Source: Ligustrum vulgare
Taxonomy: Eukaryota; Streptophyta; Magnoliopsida; Lamiales; Oleaceae
DNA: 64,000 nt
Direction: 5' to 3'
Assembly: GCA_963555705.1 (NCBI GenBank)
Contig: OY743187.1
Location: 9,438,133-9,502,132 of the forward strand
Shown here: one piece after another, positions 30,801 through 40,249 of the stretch
Layout of the letters: each line of letters starts with the position of its first letter
How positions within the stretch are numbered: position 1 is the first letter of the stretch
Notes under the pieces: generated by a model
The model's input: the letters and a program-made list of their open reading frames with translations, nothing else
Told to the model about the DNA's origin: nothing
The model's database searches: none
Position numbers and translations under genes: made by a program

Positions 30801-33178
30801 TTCTTGGATGAATGTTTAGCTTCCTTGTACATTTTGATTGTTAGAGAAGCTAAATGAGGAATCTGACTAAAAATATTGGGAACAAAAATGTTAAGCTTGG
30901 AAGTGACGCCCGAAATAAATGTTTCTTTGATAATCAGATGATAAGTCATAACTGGCGTGCTATCCTCTTATGGACGCTGACTGAACTAGCAGATCTTTTC
31001 TGGTCCAATTGTATAAAATAGTGCAATTATTTATTCCATAAGATGCACAAACCTGTTTCTGTTTCTGAATTTTGGGTTGGCTTTTAGTTGTTAGTTGAAT
31101 ATTGTTACTTGATGTGAATGGGTCCGAGTTTAAGGCCAGGCTTCCCATCTCTTGGGTTCATAATTTTCTGACATGTCTAACCATAAATATATTGTTGCAT
31201 GAAAAGGCGAGTACCCTTCAAAATTGTAAATTTGTGTGTGTGGCGTATCTTTATCTTTTAGTTGGAGATGCTTCTTCTGTGTGTTCAGTGTGTAGGGTAC
31301 ATGTGCCCTTATATTGAGTTATCTTCTTTGAAATTGGATTTGGAACTTGTTAGCAAGAAGAAGATAGCTCCTCTGGAAACTTGTTAGAGCTGATTTGTTT
31401 TGTTGTCTTTCCTTAATTGATACATCAGACAAATGATTTGTATATTTACGGAAAGTGGCTCAGCCGATAATTGTATATGCTCTATAGTTGTATAGGTTGG
31501 GTTGCTGACCTTGTTCTCTTGGTAATTTATATTTGACACGTAGCTTGTTGTATTTGTAGATATCACTACAATGTTGCAGACTCGAGGCTTTTTCAGCATG
31601 TAGAAAAGGGTAACCAAGATGGTCTATATATTAGCTGTGTGGCTTCGGCATTAAGTCTTTGGGCCTTAATCATGGATGCCGGAACAGGTTTCACTTCGCA
31701 GGTGTATGAGCTTTCACCTGTCTTCCTTCATAAGGTTGTTTTTGCCATTTAAATTCATGTTTCAATTTCTTTTCTTTTGGCCTTTCTGGGTGGATGCACC
31801 TGGCCTATCCTATTAATAGCATGTGTTTCTCATCAGGATTGGATCATGGAACACTGGGAAAAAAACTATTACATCAGTTCAATAGCTGGTGCAGCTAATG
31901 GAAGTTCCTTGGTGGTTATGTCTAAAGGTTGGTCTACTAACAAGAAGTCCTCTATGTATGTGTTTACTGTAGCATCTTCATCTTTTCCCCTGCATTTTGT
32001 ATCAGCAGTTTGATATTTTGCCTTGTTTTATCGAATCAAAGACAAGGACTCAAAAGTTTACTGGCTTTAAATCAATTGTATCCATCATATCAATTTGATG
32101 ATCTCCGTCGTATTATAATTACACCCAGCAGTCTTGAAGTCGAGTCCTTTCCTTTCAAGTGGAGGAAAGTTTATATGATCGTTCGTATTTATTGTGCCAG
32201 TCTGATGGTGACATCATAATTATTGATTCTTTATGCTTCATTTTTGCATTCACCAATTCTCCAGGAACTCCTTACACCCAGCAGTCCTATAAAGTCAGTG
32301 AATCCTTTCCATTCAAGTGGATCAATAAAAAGTGGAAGGAAGGTTTCCATGTCACGTCCATGACTACAGCTGGCAGTCGCTGGGGGGTTGTGATGTCTAG
32401 AAATTCCGGATATTCTGAGCAGGTAAAAGCGGATTATATGGTTGTACAGAGCAAATCTTCTGGAATTCCCCGTGCCTTAGTGATGGCAATGGGGCGGGTC
32501 TCCCTGACCCATGAAATTTTTTTAAACCCAAAAACCTGCCACCCACCCCGCAAATTTCGGGACGGGTAACTCCTGCCGCCCAGTTTATAATTTATTTTTT
32601 TAATTTTTTCAGTATTTTTTTAATTTTTCCTTATTTATTTTTATTATTTAATTTAATCGGGGCAGGGCCCGCAACCCATCCGGGTCGCGAAAACTTGTCC
32701 CATATCCGCCTCCGTTGGTTGGGGGGTTTTTTTAGTCCCATTCGGGTCGGGTTCAGGTCGGGTAGGGTTTTTTTGCCATCTCAGCGTGCCTAGTTATATG
32801 GCTTATAAACATCCATAACACCATGGACTTATTGATGCTAGGTTGTAGAGCTTGATTTTCTGTACCCGAGCGAGGGAATACATCGCCGTTGGGAAAGTGG
32901 TTATAGAATAACTTCCATGGCTGCCACTGATGATCAAGCGGCATTCATACTGAGTACACTAAAACGGAAAATGATGGACGAGACTCAAGAAACTCTTCGC
33001 ACGTCTGCTTTCCCAAGTACCCATGTTAAGGTAGCTTGCTCACTGTTCATCTTATTTCTGAATTGTATGGCTTAGAGATATGCTGCTTATTTTTCTTATC
33101 TATTTCAATCTGCTGCAGGAGAAATGGTCCAAAAATCTCTATATTGCATCCATTTGTTATGGTCGTACTGTCTGCTGA
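25677..33178 (+). CDS. Casein kinase I-like nuclear kinase, MUT9-like (MLK/PPK/AEL) family
   Basis: A 16-exon gene; joined coding length 2118 nt, 705 aa, with every phase consistent. Exons: 25677-26081, 26286-26411, 26498-26571, 26670-26739, 26808-26863, 26984-27055, 27212-27306, 28096-28162, 28230-28359, 28455-28673, 28776-28906, 31560-31734, 31837-31927, 32265-32422, 32842-33030, 33119-33178. The start [14 protein letters not shown] is the family's usual N-terminus, followed by an Arg/Gly-rich tail. Kinase motifs: GKGGFG 151-156, VALK with Lys181, HGDVKPEN with Asp273, and DLG (not DFG) 296-298. A nuclear signal PKKKVRL lies at 456-462. The C-terminal half is the conserved MLK domain, ending [10 protein letters not shown]. 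In Arabidopsis these kinases phosphorylate histone H3 Thr3 and light/clock regulators such as cryptochromes. No disabling change is seen. Confidence 0.95.
27766..27805. repeat. (AC)20 microsatellite in kinase intron 7
   Basis: Forty bases of uninterrupted AC dinucleotides in intron 7. A poly-C tract of about 13 lies downstream near 27965. Confidence 0.97.
29082..29598. mobile_element. Tourist-like (PIF/Harbinger) MITE in kinase intron 11
   Basis: The termini GGGTGCGTTTGA and TCAAACGCAGCC are imperfect inverted repeats, flanked by TAA on each side (29079-29081, 29599-29601). A 3-bp TWA duplication and a GGG..GTTTG terminus are typical of PIF/Harbinger Tourist-like MITEs. Length 517 bp, no coding capacity. 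Confidence 0.75.
29851..29995. repeat. Tandem duplication, ~75-bp unit
   Basis: The block starting ATGAAATTTATCAA at 29851 repeats at 29926, with AGGACAGTGTT versus AGACAGTTTTT and other small differences. It is intronic. Confidence 0.88.
30092..30422. repeat. Tandem duplication, ~169-bp unit
   Basis: The units begin AAATGTTATCTCTAATTG at 30092 and 30261 and both end TGTGTTTAAGTCAATG. They differ by a few substitutions and small indels. A more diverged third partial unit may follow at about 30490-30600. Confidence 0.9.
32119..32171 (+). pseudogene. Decayed duplicate of kinase exon 14 within intron 13
   Basis: TTACACCCAGCAGTC, then CCTTTCCTTTCAAGTGGA and a following AAAGTTT, match the start of exon 14 (32271-32335) with substitutions and deletions. 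The block lies 150 bases upstream in the preceding intron. It has no open frame of its own and no good acceptor, so it is a relic of a local exon duplication. Confidence 0.75.
32479..32784. mobile_element. hAT-type MITE in kinase intron 14
   Basis: 306 bp; inner termini GATGGCAA.../...TTTGCCATC with GC-rich GGGGCGGG/CCCGCC arms. The flanking 8-mers CGTGCCTT and CGTGCCTA are a target duplication with one mismatch. It resembles the MITEs at 14840 and 34331 in design. Confidence 0.82.
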
Positions 33179-33967
33179 AGCTGTTGTGTGTCTGTTGAAA
33201 CGAGTGAGATTGACTTTTATTCATTGGGTGAATTAGCTCTCTTTCTAACAAAGATCATCATGTTCTTTGTTTTCCCCCGTGAAATGTACCTTTTGAACCT
33301 CTGTAAACTGGCGCATAGACCAGGGAGAACAACAATACAGAATTTGTCACGTAATGGTAGTTACTTGGTAGCTGATGTCATTCCGCCTGTGGTTAGTGTA
33401 GATAAAAGCTACCATTATACTCTCAATTTTATAGTTGGCTATTCACTCCATTGAAATAAATGGCATATTTATATAAAGGAATTTGGGACATTTGCACAAA
33501 TAATCCAACTTTTGATATTATAAGTGAAACTTGCGTCTTTAAAAGTATACTGACTAATACTAGAAAAAATCTTGTTATTTTCTTCAATACAAGTATCATA
33601 ATATGTTAATTTTGATACTTTTAATGTATTATTACAATATGATACTTGTGATACTATTCAAATTTTGGTATCATAACTTGATATTTTCTAAATTTTTATG
33701 ATATTTATGATGTAATTTTATTATCACCTTGACACTTTTAACCTTTTATAATATGATATTTTTTATCATATTAATAGACATTTCATTACATATTATAGAA
33801 TTGAAGAAAGCTCAGTGATGAGCCTTTCAACAACACACCCATAAGTCATTGTAACCTCGTCGAAGGAAAATGGGGGTGGCATAATGTAGGTGGAAATTTT
33901 GTAGGATTTGAAGAGAAGAAGGAAATGAAGTAAAACCCAGTTAAAATTTTGATATAAGGGTCCGTTA
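33179..33967 (+). other. Kinase 3' UTR and flank (repeat copy A)
   Basis: This follows the stop codon. From about 33352 (ACGTAATGGTAGTTACTTGG) to about 33750 it is homologous to two downstream blocks, B and C, but lacks the SINE present in both. No poly(A) signal can be fixed with confidence. Confidence 0.65.
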
Positions 33968-34265
33968 GGTTGTAAGTATGGAAAATGGATGAAAAGAAAA
34001 GAAGTTTTAAAAACTTAGTTCTCAAAAAACTATTTTCAATGGTAAATAAAACGAAGGGATATGAAATTCAAAGAAAATGTTTTTCCCGATTTTCCTTGAA
34101 TCACGAAAATATTTTCAAGAAAACTGAGACAAAACAAAAATTATTTTCATCCACAAAAAAAGGCAATCAAATGGGTCATTTTCATTTTTCACCCAAAAAA
34201 AAAGAAAAAAGAATGTAATGGTAGTTACTTGGTAGCTGATGTCATTCCACCTGTGGTTAGTGTAG

Positions 34266-35174
34266 TTTTAAAAAGGTTGAACTTCAACCTTGGGAGTCAA
34301 TCTTTGGAGCTCCAACAGTCCCTGTTCTTAGGAATGGCAACGGGGCGGGGACTGGGAAATCCCCATTTAATCGGGGATGGGGCGGGGCGAGGATGAAAAA
34401 ATCCCCGTTTACATCTCCATTTGTTTTTTTTTTTTTTTTTTTTTCAAGTTTTAAAATAATTTTATGCAGAAAATATAAGGAAACATGCAGGAATAACCCT
34501 AACATTTTCTAAATCTAATAATCTTTACACATTATTTGGACATTAATCGAATATATATATATTCATCTCTGTTTGTGTCGTTATTTTATATTTGATTAGA
34601 TGAGAAAATACAACTTGATAAGGTTAATAACTAATAATCAGTAACTTTTTCAAAATAAGCATTTAAAGTTTATAACTTGATAAGTAATAAATTTTTGGTG
34701 CAAGAAATTTGACATCATAGGACTTTTGTACAGATAATATAGGACTTTTTTTTTTGGCTTTTAAAAATTTTAATGAAACTTGTTAATTGGGGATGGGGAT
34801 CGGGGACGGGGATGAGGATAAGACGATCATCCCCGTCCCCGCCCCATCCCCGGTTCGGGGATGTCTTTTCATCCCCATCCCCGCCCCATCCCCATCTTTG
34901 TCGGGGATTCCCCGCCACGTTCGGGGCAGGTCCCCGTCGAGTTCGAGTATTCCCCGCCCCGTTACCATCCGATGTCCCGAGGATTTATAGAAAATATAAA
35001 TCGCTGGATGTTCATGTGCCTAAGTGGAGCAGTGTTGAGAGTTTGCTGTTTAAATGTACTTGCAATGAGCCTCATTCATACTAAAGATAAGATTCGAACT
35101 CCCACCTTGCAGCTGCCAATTCAATTGAGATTTCTCAGTCTCACCTTTCAACCACTAAATTACGCCTCCTATAC
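34266..35174 (-). mobile_element. tRNA-derived SINE, copy in block B (split by a MITE)
   Basis: On the minus strand it reads TAGTGGTTGAAAGGTGAGA (A-box-like) and, about 40 bases on, GTGGGAGTTCGAATCTTA (B-box-like, GTTCGAATC), followed by a tRNA-unrelated body. The kinase 3' flank lacks it at the matching place. The hAT-type MITE at 34331-34972 interrupts it. Confidence 0.68.
34331..34972. mobile_element. hAT-type MITE inside the SINE
   Basis: 642 bp with inverted ends GGAATGGCAACGGGGCGGGG and CCCCGCCCCGTTACCATCC, GC-rich arms (CCCCGCCCC, CCCCATCCCC) and an A/T core. The flanking octamers TGTTCTTA and TGTCCCGA have diverged. The uninterrupted block C carries TGTCATGA at this place, which supports an 8-bp duplication. 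Confidence 0.82.
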
Positions 35175-36424
35175 TTTCAATTTTATAGTCGGCTATTCAC
35201 TCCATTGCAATAAATGGCATATTTATATACAAAATTGCTACTTGTATAAACAAAATGTACAAACAAGTGTACAAACGATAATGTGACTATTTTATGGTTG
35301 TTGATTTTCTAAGTGATGTGATGCATAAGTTAATAGATTCTTGCTACATACCCTATTTGTATGCCTATTTGTACACTCATTTGTACATGTAGGAAAACTC
35401 ATTTATATAAAGGAGTTTGGGGCATTTGCAGAAATAACCTAACTTTTGATATCGTAATTGAAACTTACGCCCTTTAAAAGTGTCACTAATTAATATTTTC
35501 GAAACTTTCATTATTACAATTTACGTTCTTTAAAACAAGTATCATAGTATGCTACTTATGATATTTTTAAAGTATCACAACATGATACTTATGATACTAT
35601 TCAAATTTTTTGTATTATCACTAGATACTTTTCAAATTTTTATGATACTTATGGCTTAATTTTATTATCACACTTTAGACACTTCTAACTTTTTATAAAT
35701 TCTCCCATTCGCATCACTGAATTCTCTCAACTGCACCATTGAAATTCAATTTACTTTTAATGTTAGTCATTTCGCTTATCCACGTTAAGTTTCCATTTCT
35801 ATCTAGTCCCAACACGCAAGATGTTGAGAAAAGATTTCTTGAAAGAAGGTTGGTTAGAGTTTTCTTGTAAAAACAATAGCTCTACTCATGGTTATTTCAG
35901 TCGGTTAATCTTTCAAGATGCTAGTTTCAACAACTATCAACAACTCTCGTTCGTTACACTTCTTCCTAGCTAATTGGTTTGTAGTAGGTTCATTGTTTTA
36001 GGCATCTGCACTAAGGCTTTCAACTTTAATAGTTTCAATTTCAAACAATTCATAGTTGTCTAGTTGATAGTCAAAACATTGTAATTAATACTTGGGCTTA
36101 TATAACTAGTTGACCTTTGTATGGAAGTTCTGAATGAATGTAAGCCTTGTACTTTCCTCTAAACCTAGCTTCTATATAAGGTGCCAACGATTTAACAAAT
36201 ATCTTTGTAGCCCTAGAATGTTTTAATTTCTGCTCCTATCTATTATATGAATATATCAAGAAAGTTGCCCATCTAATTGTGGAAGGGTATGCTATTTGTT
36301 TACATCAATTAGTTTGTAAGAGATTCAACATTGTAGATTTGATGGGATTAAATGACTATTCATATACCTTTATCTTCGGAGGCTCAGGTCTTCCATTTAT
36401 ATAGAATGGTAAAGAGGCCTACCC

Positions 36425-36812
36425 ATCTGATCTCCCTTCGATCAATTCTCTCAGAAATGACTGCTTTTGAAATGAATGTTGTGTCTGAACAGTGATGCGA
36501 AGGAGGACACAAACAAGGATGTCTAGTACAATTTGAATTTCTCTTACTGACACTGAGAACACGCATGTCCATACCCTACAAAAGAACTGTATGGACGAAG
36601 TGGTATGTCATTGGCTTATGGATGGTGAGCTTGTAGTCTCCTGTCAAGTTGTTTGGAAGCTTCATGGTAGCTTTGGGGAAGCAAATGATTTGACTTTTTC
36701 ACGCCGGATCATAAAATTCTTTAATTTCAAGTAATTTCAAATTTTTCTTGTCTTTGGAATTTCGTTTTGCCATCCTTGAAAAAAATAATCGACCAATAAA
36801 AAAAAATTCAAG
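36425..36812. other. Unassigned spacer
   Basis: No coding signal, repeat or RNA gene that I can support. Base composition is more balanced than its neighbours, so a remnant of unique sequence is possible. Confidence 0.4.
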
Positions 36813-37262
36813 TTTTCATCTCGAAAATTTATTATGTCGAGGGGTATCCAATAAGATACATTCTGCATATTTTTCAGGTCTTCAAAATTTCCATTCTGAA
36901 AATTTATTATGTCGGGGGATATCCAATAAGATACATTCCGCATATTTTTCAGGTCTTTTAAGTTTCCATCCTGAAAATTTATTATGCGGGGGAGTATCCA
37001 AAAAGATACATTCCGTATATTTTTCAGGTCTTCAAAGTCCCCCATCCTAAAAATTAATTATGCCGGGGAGTATCCAAAAAGATACATTCCGCATATTTTT
37101 CAGGTTTTCAAAGTTTCCATCCTGAAAATTAATTATGCTGAGGAGTATCCAAAAAGATACATTCTGCATATTTTTCAGGTCTTCAAAATCTTCAACCTGT
37201 AAAAGTAAATTTAGCGGGGAGTATGTAAAAAGATACATTCCGAAGATTTAAAAAGTTTTCAA
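36813..37262. repeat. Minisatellite, ~75-bp unit, about six copies
   Basis: Units share GAAAATTTATTATG, a purine-rich GGGGAGTATCC, AAAAAGATACATTCCGC and ATATTTTTCAGGT. Starts are near 36813, 36889, 36964, 37039, 37115 and 37190, the last most diverged. Because 75 is divisible by three, the array is open in at least two frames on opposite strands, which explains 60-100 codon frames without implying a gene. Confidence 0.92.
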
Positions 37263-37442
37263 AGTACATGTTTAGGAAAAGAAAAAGAATTTGTTCAAAA
37301 CACAATTCAACCTTCAATTCGCTTGTTCGCTTTCAAAGATCCAGTCAAACAAACAAACAAAAAAATGTGAATTTTCCTATATAAAAAAAAGAAAAAGAAA
37401 TAATTGGTTTATTGGTTCTTGATTTTGCAAAAAGACCAATCG

Positions 37443-37514
37443 AAACCAATTAATTTAACTTCCGCCGGATTCGGCAGAAACCAAAAATCCGGTTGAAGTT
37501 AAATTAATTGGTTT
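37443..37514. repeat. Strong inverted repeat with perfect 20-bp arms
   Basis: AAACCAATTAATTTAACTTC (37443-37462) is the exact reverse complement of 37495-37514. Inner GCCGGAT/ATCCGG bases extend the stem imperfectly, leaving a short loop. Further GGTTT/AAACC phrases flank it on both sides. Confidence 0.93.
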
Positions 37515-37599
37515 CCAGCAATTCTTTTTGGTTTCAGCCAATCGGCATACTGTCAAAAAAAAAAAAAAGGATGGATTTTCTTTTTATAACAAAAAGGGC

Positions 37600-37720
37600 A
37601 AAAACTCACCTCTCTCACACATACACAACACATGCACGCAAAGTTGCAAACACACAAACACACTCACATCTCTCACACATACACAACACATACATGCATA
37701 AAACACACACACAGTAACAC
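37600..37720. repeat. CA-rich cryptic repeat with doubled phrase
   Basis: CTCTCACACATACACAACACAT occurs twice (about 37611 and 37671) within an irregular ACAC-rich tract; a short (TG)n lies near 37780. Confidence 0.8.
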
Positions 37721-38369
37721 ATTGGGACAAGTGCATACGTCATCAACAATGCATTGAAATGAAATGAAAACCTAAGCTATCTGTGTGTGTGTGTAAAAAA
37801 AAAATTATGGCAAAAAACCAATGAAATTTTGGTTTCATGTGCTTGTGCAGAAACAAATTTAACAATCGGTTTATGTATTAACGCATAAACCAATTAATAA
37901 TTGCGTTATCACTACAATTTTTTGAGTATTGTGCTGGAAAAAGAAGAAGAAGAAATTGAAGGTATTTGATCTTGTATGTTTTCAATCACCACATTATATT
38001 CATGAATGGACATAGAAGTTCATGTATATATGGATTATACTGAAACAAGAAAAGCATGATTTGTACAATTTAATTCTTTTAAATAATCATAGAAAATGGG
38101 CACCTTCAAGGTAATCGAATGGTAGAATTGGTATCTTTCTTTTCTCCTTTGATTGCTTTCTTGATATGTGCACAAAATCCAAAAGTCAATTCAAAAGCTA
38201 AATAAATTCTTTTGCTTTCTTGAATCTCTCAAGTCTCACCACAAAGTCTAGGCCCTTTAATTCCAAATTCTTCTACCATTTTTTTTTTTTTTTTTACATG
38301 ATGTAAACGGAGGTGCATAGAGTTTTAACTATGTGTATGGACTCTAAACTATTTGTGTTTAATAAAGTA
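37721..38369. other. Non-genic spacer
   Basis: Low-complexity A/T-rich DNA with a poly-T tract near 38278-38296. No gene is supported. Confidence 0.4.
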
Positions 38370-39205
38370 CTAGTATTCGCCCCCGTGCGATGCACGAGAC
38401 ATAAAAAGCATATATAACATAATTACAAATGCATATTATGTTATATGTGCTTTTTAATACTATTTTATTTTACTAATAAATTCTCTAATAATTACGTTAT
38501 TTTCAATACTGATTAATTATTATAACTTTAGTAAAACATCATACATTTTTAATTACGTTATTTTCAATACTATTTTATTATTAGCATAACATGTATTTAA
38601 TAAAAACAATATATACACATATTTAGTTATATTCTTTTTTAATTACATAATAATTAAATTACGTTATTTTAAATACTGTTTTATTATTACAGCATTATTA
38701 TTAATTAAAACAACATACATTTTTAATTATGTTACTTTTTAATATTATTTTACAAATTTAAATTTTTAATTATATTCCTTTCATAACATAATTAAGTTAT
38801 GTTCTTTTCATTAGTGTTTTAATTATTATAATAACTTTTTAAAAGCAATACTTTTTTACTTATGTTATTATTATTAATACATCGTTTAAAAGTGTACGTG
38901 GTTGTATTCTTTTATGAATATACTTTTATATTCAAACTCTACATCATAATTCCAAATTATAAACATATATTGAAAATACCAACTAATTAATAGGTGAATA
39001 TATAACATTACTAATAATGAGATAAAATCATTTTCAAAGTGACTGTTTATATTCTCAAGATAAAAAGCAATTTTGAAATGTATATATATAATCACTTTTT
39101 TTTAATCTCTATAAACCATGAATTTCTATTTTAGAAAAGTGTAAAAAGGCGGAAAACTATGTGGTGTTTTATTTGAAAACTTTGTTATTATAATATATAT
39201 AAAGA
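38370..39205 (-). mobile_element. Non-autonomous Helitron
   Basis: On the minus strand the 3' end shows a GC-rich hairpin (CTCGTGCATCGCACGGG) eleven bases before a terminal CTAG followed by T. The 5' end reads TC then TTTATATATATTATAATAAC. Insertion between A and T, a 5' TC and a 3' hairpin plus CTRR are the Helitron signature. The inside is A/T-rich with repeated TTACGTTATTTTCAATACT phrases and no Rep/helicase. A GA at 39212-39213 is an alternative 5' limit. Confidence 0.7.
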
Positions 39206-39544
39206 TATAAAGATGTAGTTCATGTTGATATGAAACTCTTTGATTAGAAGGATAAGTTCTAATAGAGTCCAATAAGTTCAAAATTTTAAACCTCAATGTT
39301 TGGGCTCTGCATTTTTCGTGTTACAAAAAATTTGATTGACTTTAAGTGGATCAACCTCAAAAAAAAGATTTTTATTCCCAAATTCAAGGATAAAAATTCT
39401 CTTCAAAATCTCAAATTCATAACAATAGTATAAATTTGCTATTGAAAATTCAAATTTTAAACTAAATTTCAAATTTCAAAATTCAAGATTTATCTATTTG
39501 TTTATTTTAATAATAAATAAATAAATAAATCTTGAGGGGGTATT
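39206..39544 (+). other. 3' internal remnant of an LTR retroelement
   Basis: A/T-rich, non-coding. It ends with the purine-rich tract TTGAGGGGGTATT immediately before an LTR-like start, which is the layout of an internal 3' end. Confidence 0.5.
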
Positions 39545-40249
39545 TGTAGACATAAAAAAATTAAATTATTCGGATTGGATTAGATCAATTTAATTTTATT
39601 TTAATCCAATTAAGTCTATTAAACAAAGTCCACTAAAGCCCACTTAAAAAGAGCCCATGGATGAGGCTCATCCTACTTTTCAAAACACTAACCATTTTAT
39701 TTATTTATTTAAATGATGGAGGTGATTACAAATTTTCTCTATAAATAGGACCATTGGTCCATAGAAAAAAGGGGAGAAAAAACAAAAAGAAAAGTAAGAG
39801 AAAATATATTGCAGGTGAAGAATACAGAAATTTTCTCAACCTTCAAGCCAAGTCTAAATCCAAGAAGATCAAATTCTTCTTCAAATCAAACCAAGTCCAA
39901 ATCTAAGAAGATTAAAGTTTTCTTCAAATTAAGTAAGTTTAAATCAATTCCAAGAAGATCAAAACCTTCTTCAAATCAAAGGAAGTCCAATCCAAAGTCC
40001 AAATCCCAAGTTCAAATCCAAGTCAAAAGTTTCAAGCGTCAAACAAGCAAACTCTCTACAAATCAAGTGTTCCAACAAATTCAGAAGTTTAGGAATCAAG
40101 CCAAGTGGTCCCTCGTCTTCAAACACGCAGATCGTTAATCAGAGAATTTTGCAATTTTGCATTCACAAGACTTGTCCGATTTCATTTTATCAAAATTCAA
40201 TTTGTAACAATTTCAGTATTTTTAATAATACTTCGAAATTCGTCATACA
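39545..40249 (+). repeat. LTR of a retroelement, flanked by polypurine tract
   Basis: 705 bp beginning TGTAGACAT and ending GTCATACA (TGTA/TACA inverted termini), preceded by GAGGGGGTATT and holding a TATA box TATAAATAG near 39742. No partner LTR or primer site is visible, so it is a 3' LTR remnant. A tandem AAGAAGATCAAA-type repeat (about 39865-39985) yields a 109-codon Ser/Lys-rich frame that I do not regard as a gene. Confidence 0.65.

Larger units (their letters stand above)
28907..31559 (+). other. Long intron 11 of the kinase gene
   Basis: This 2.65-kb intron (donor AAAG/GTAATG, acceptor TTTGTAG/ATA) is more than three times longer than any other in the gene. It has been expanded by a Tourist-like MITE and two tandem duplications. 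No gene is seen inside it. Confidence 0.9.
33968..36424. repeat. Duplicated block B (kinase 3'-flank derived)
   Basis: This block aligns almost end to end with block C (40250-42044): it starts GTAAGTATGGAAAATGG and ends AATGGTAAAGAGGCCTACCCA. After removing the 642-bp MITE the two are of nearly equal length (about 1815 and 1795 bp). Part of it (34214-34265 and 35177-35700) also aligns with the kinase 3' flank (copy A). Confidence 0.88.

Noticed and set aside
34266..35174. Functional tRNA gene
   Set aside because: A- and B-box-like motifs are present but the sequence does not close a cloverleaf and has a tRNA-unrelated body; two copies with the same body indicate a SINE.
36748..37238. Overlapping repeat-peptide frames on both strands
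   Set aside because: They are produced by the 75-bp minisatellite, whose unit is a multiple of three; no start context or family similarity.
39809..40138. 109-codon Ser/Lys-rich frame as a small gene
   Set aside because: It lies within an LTR and derives from a short tandem repeat (AAGAAGATCAAA-type).
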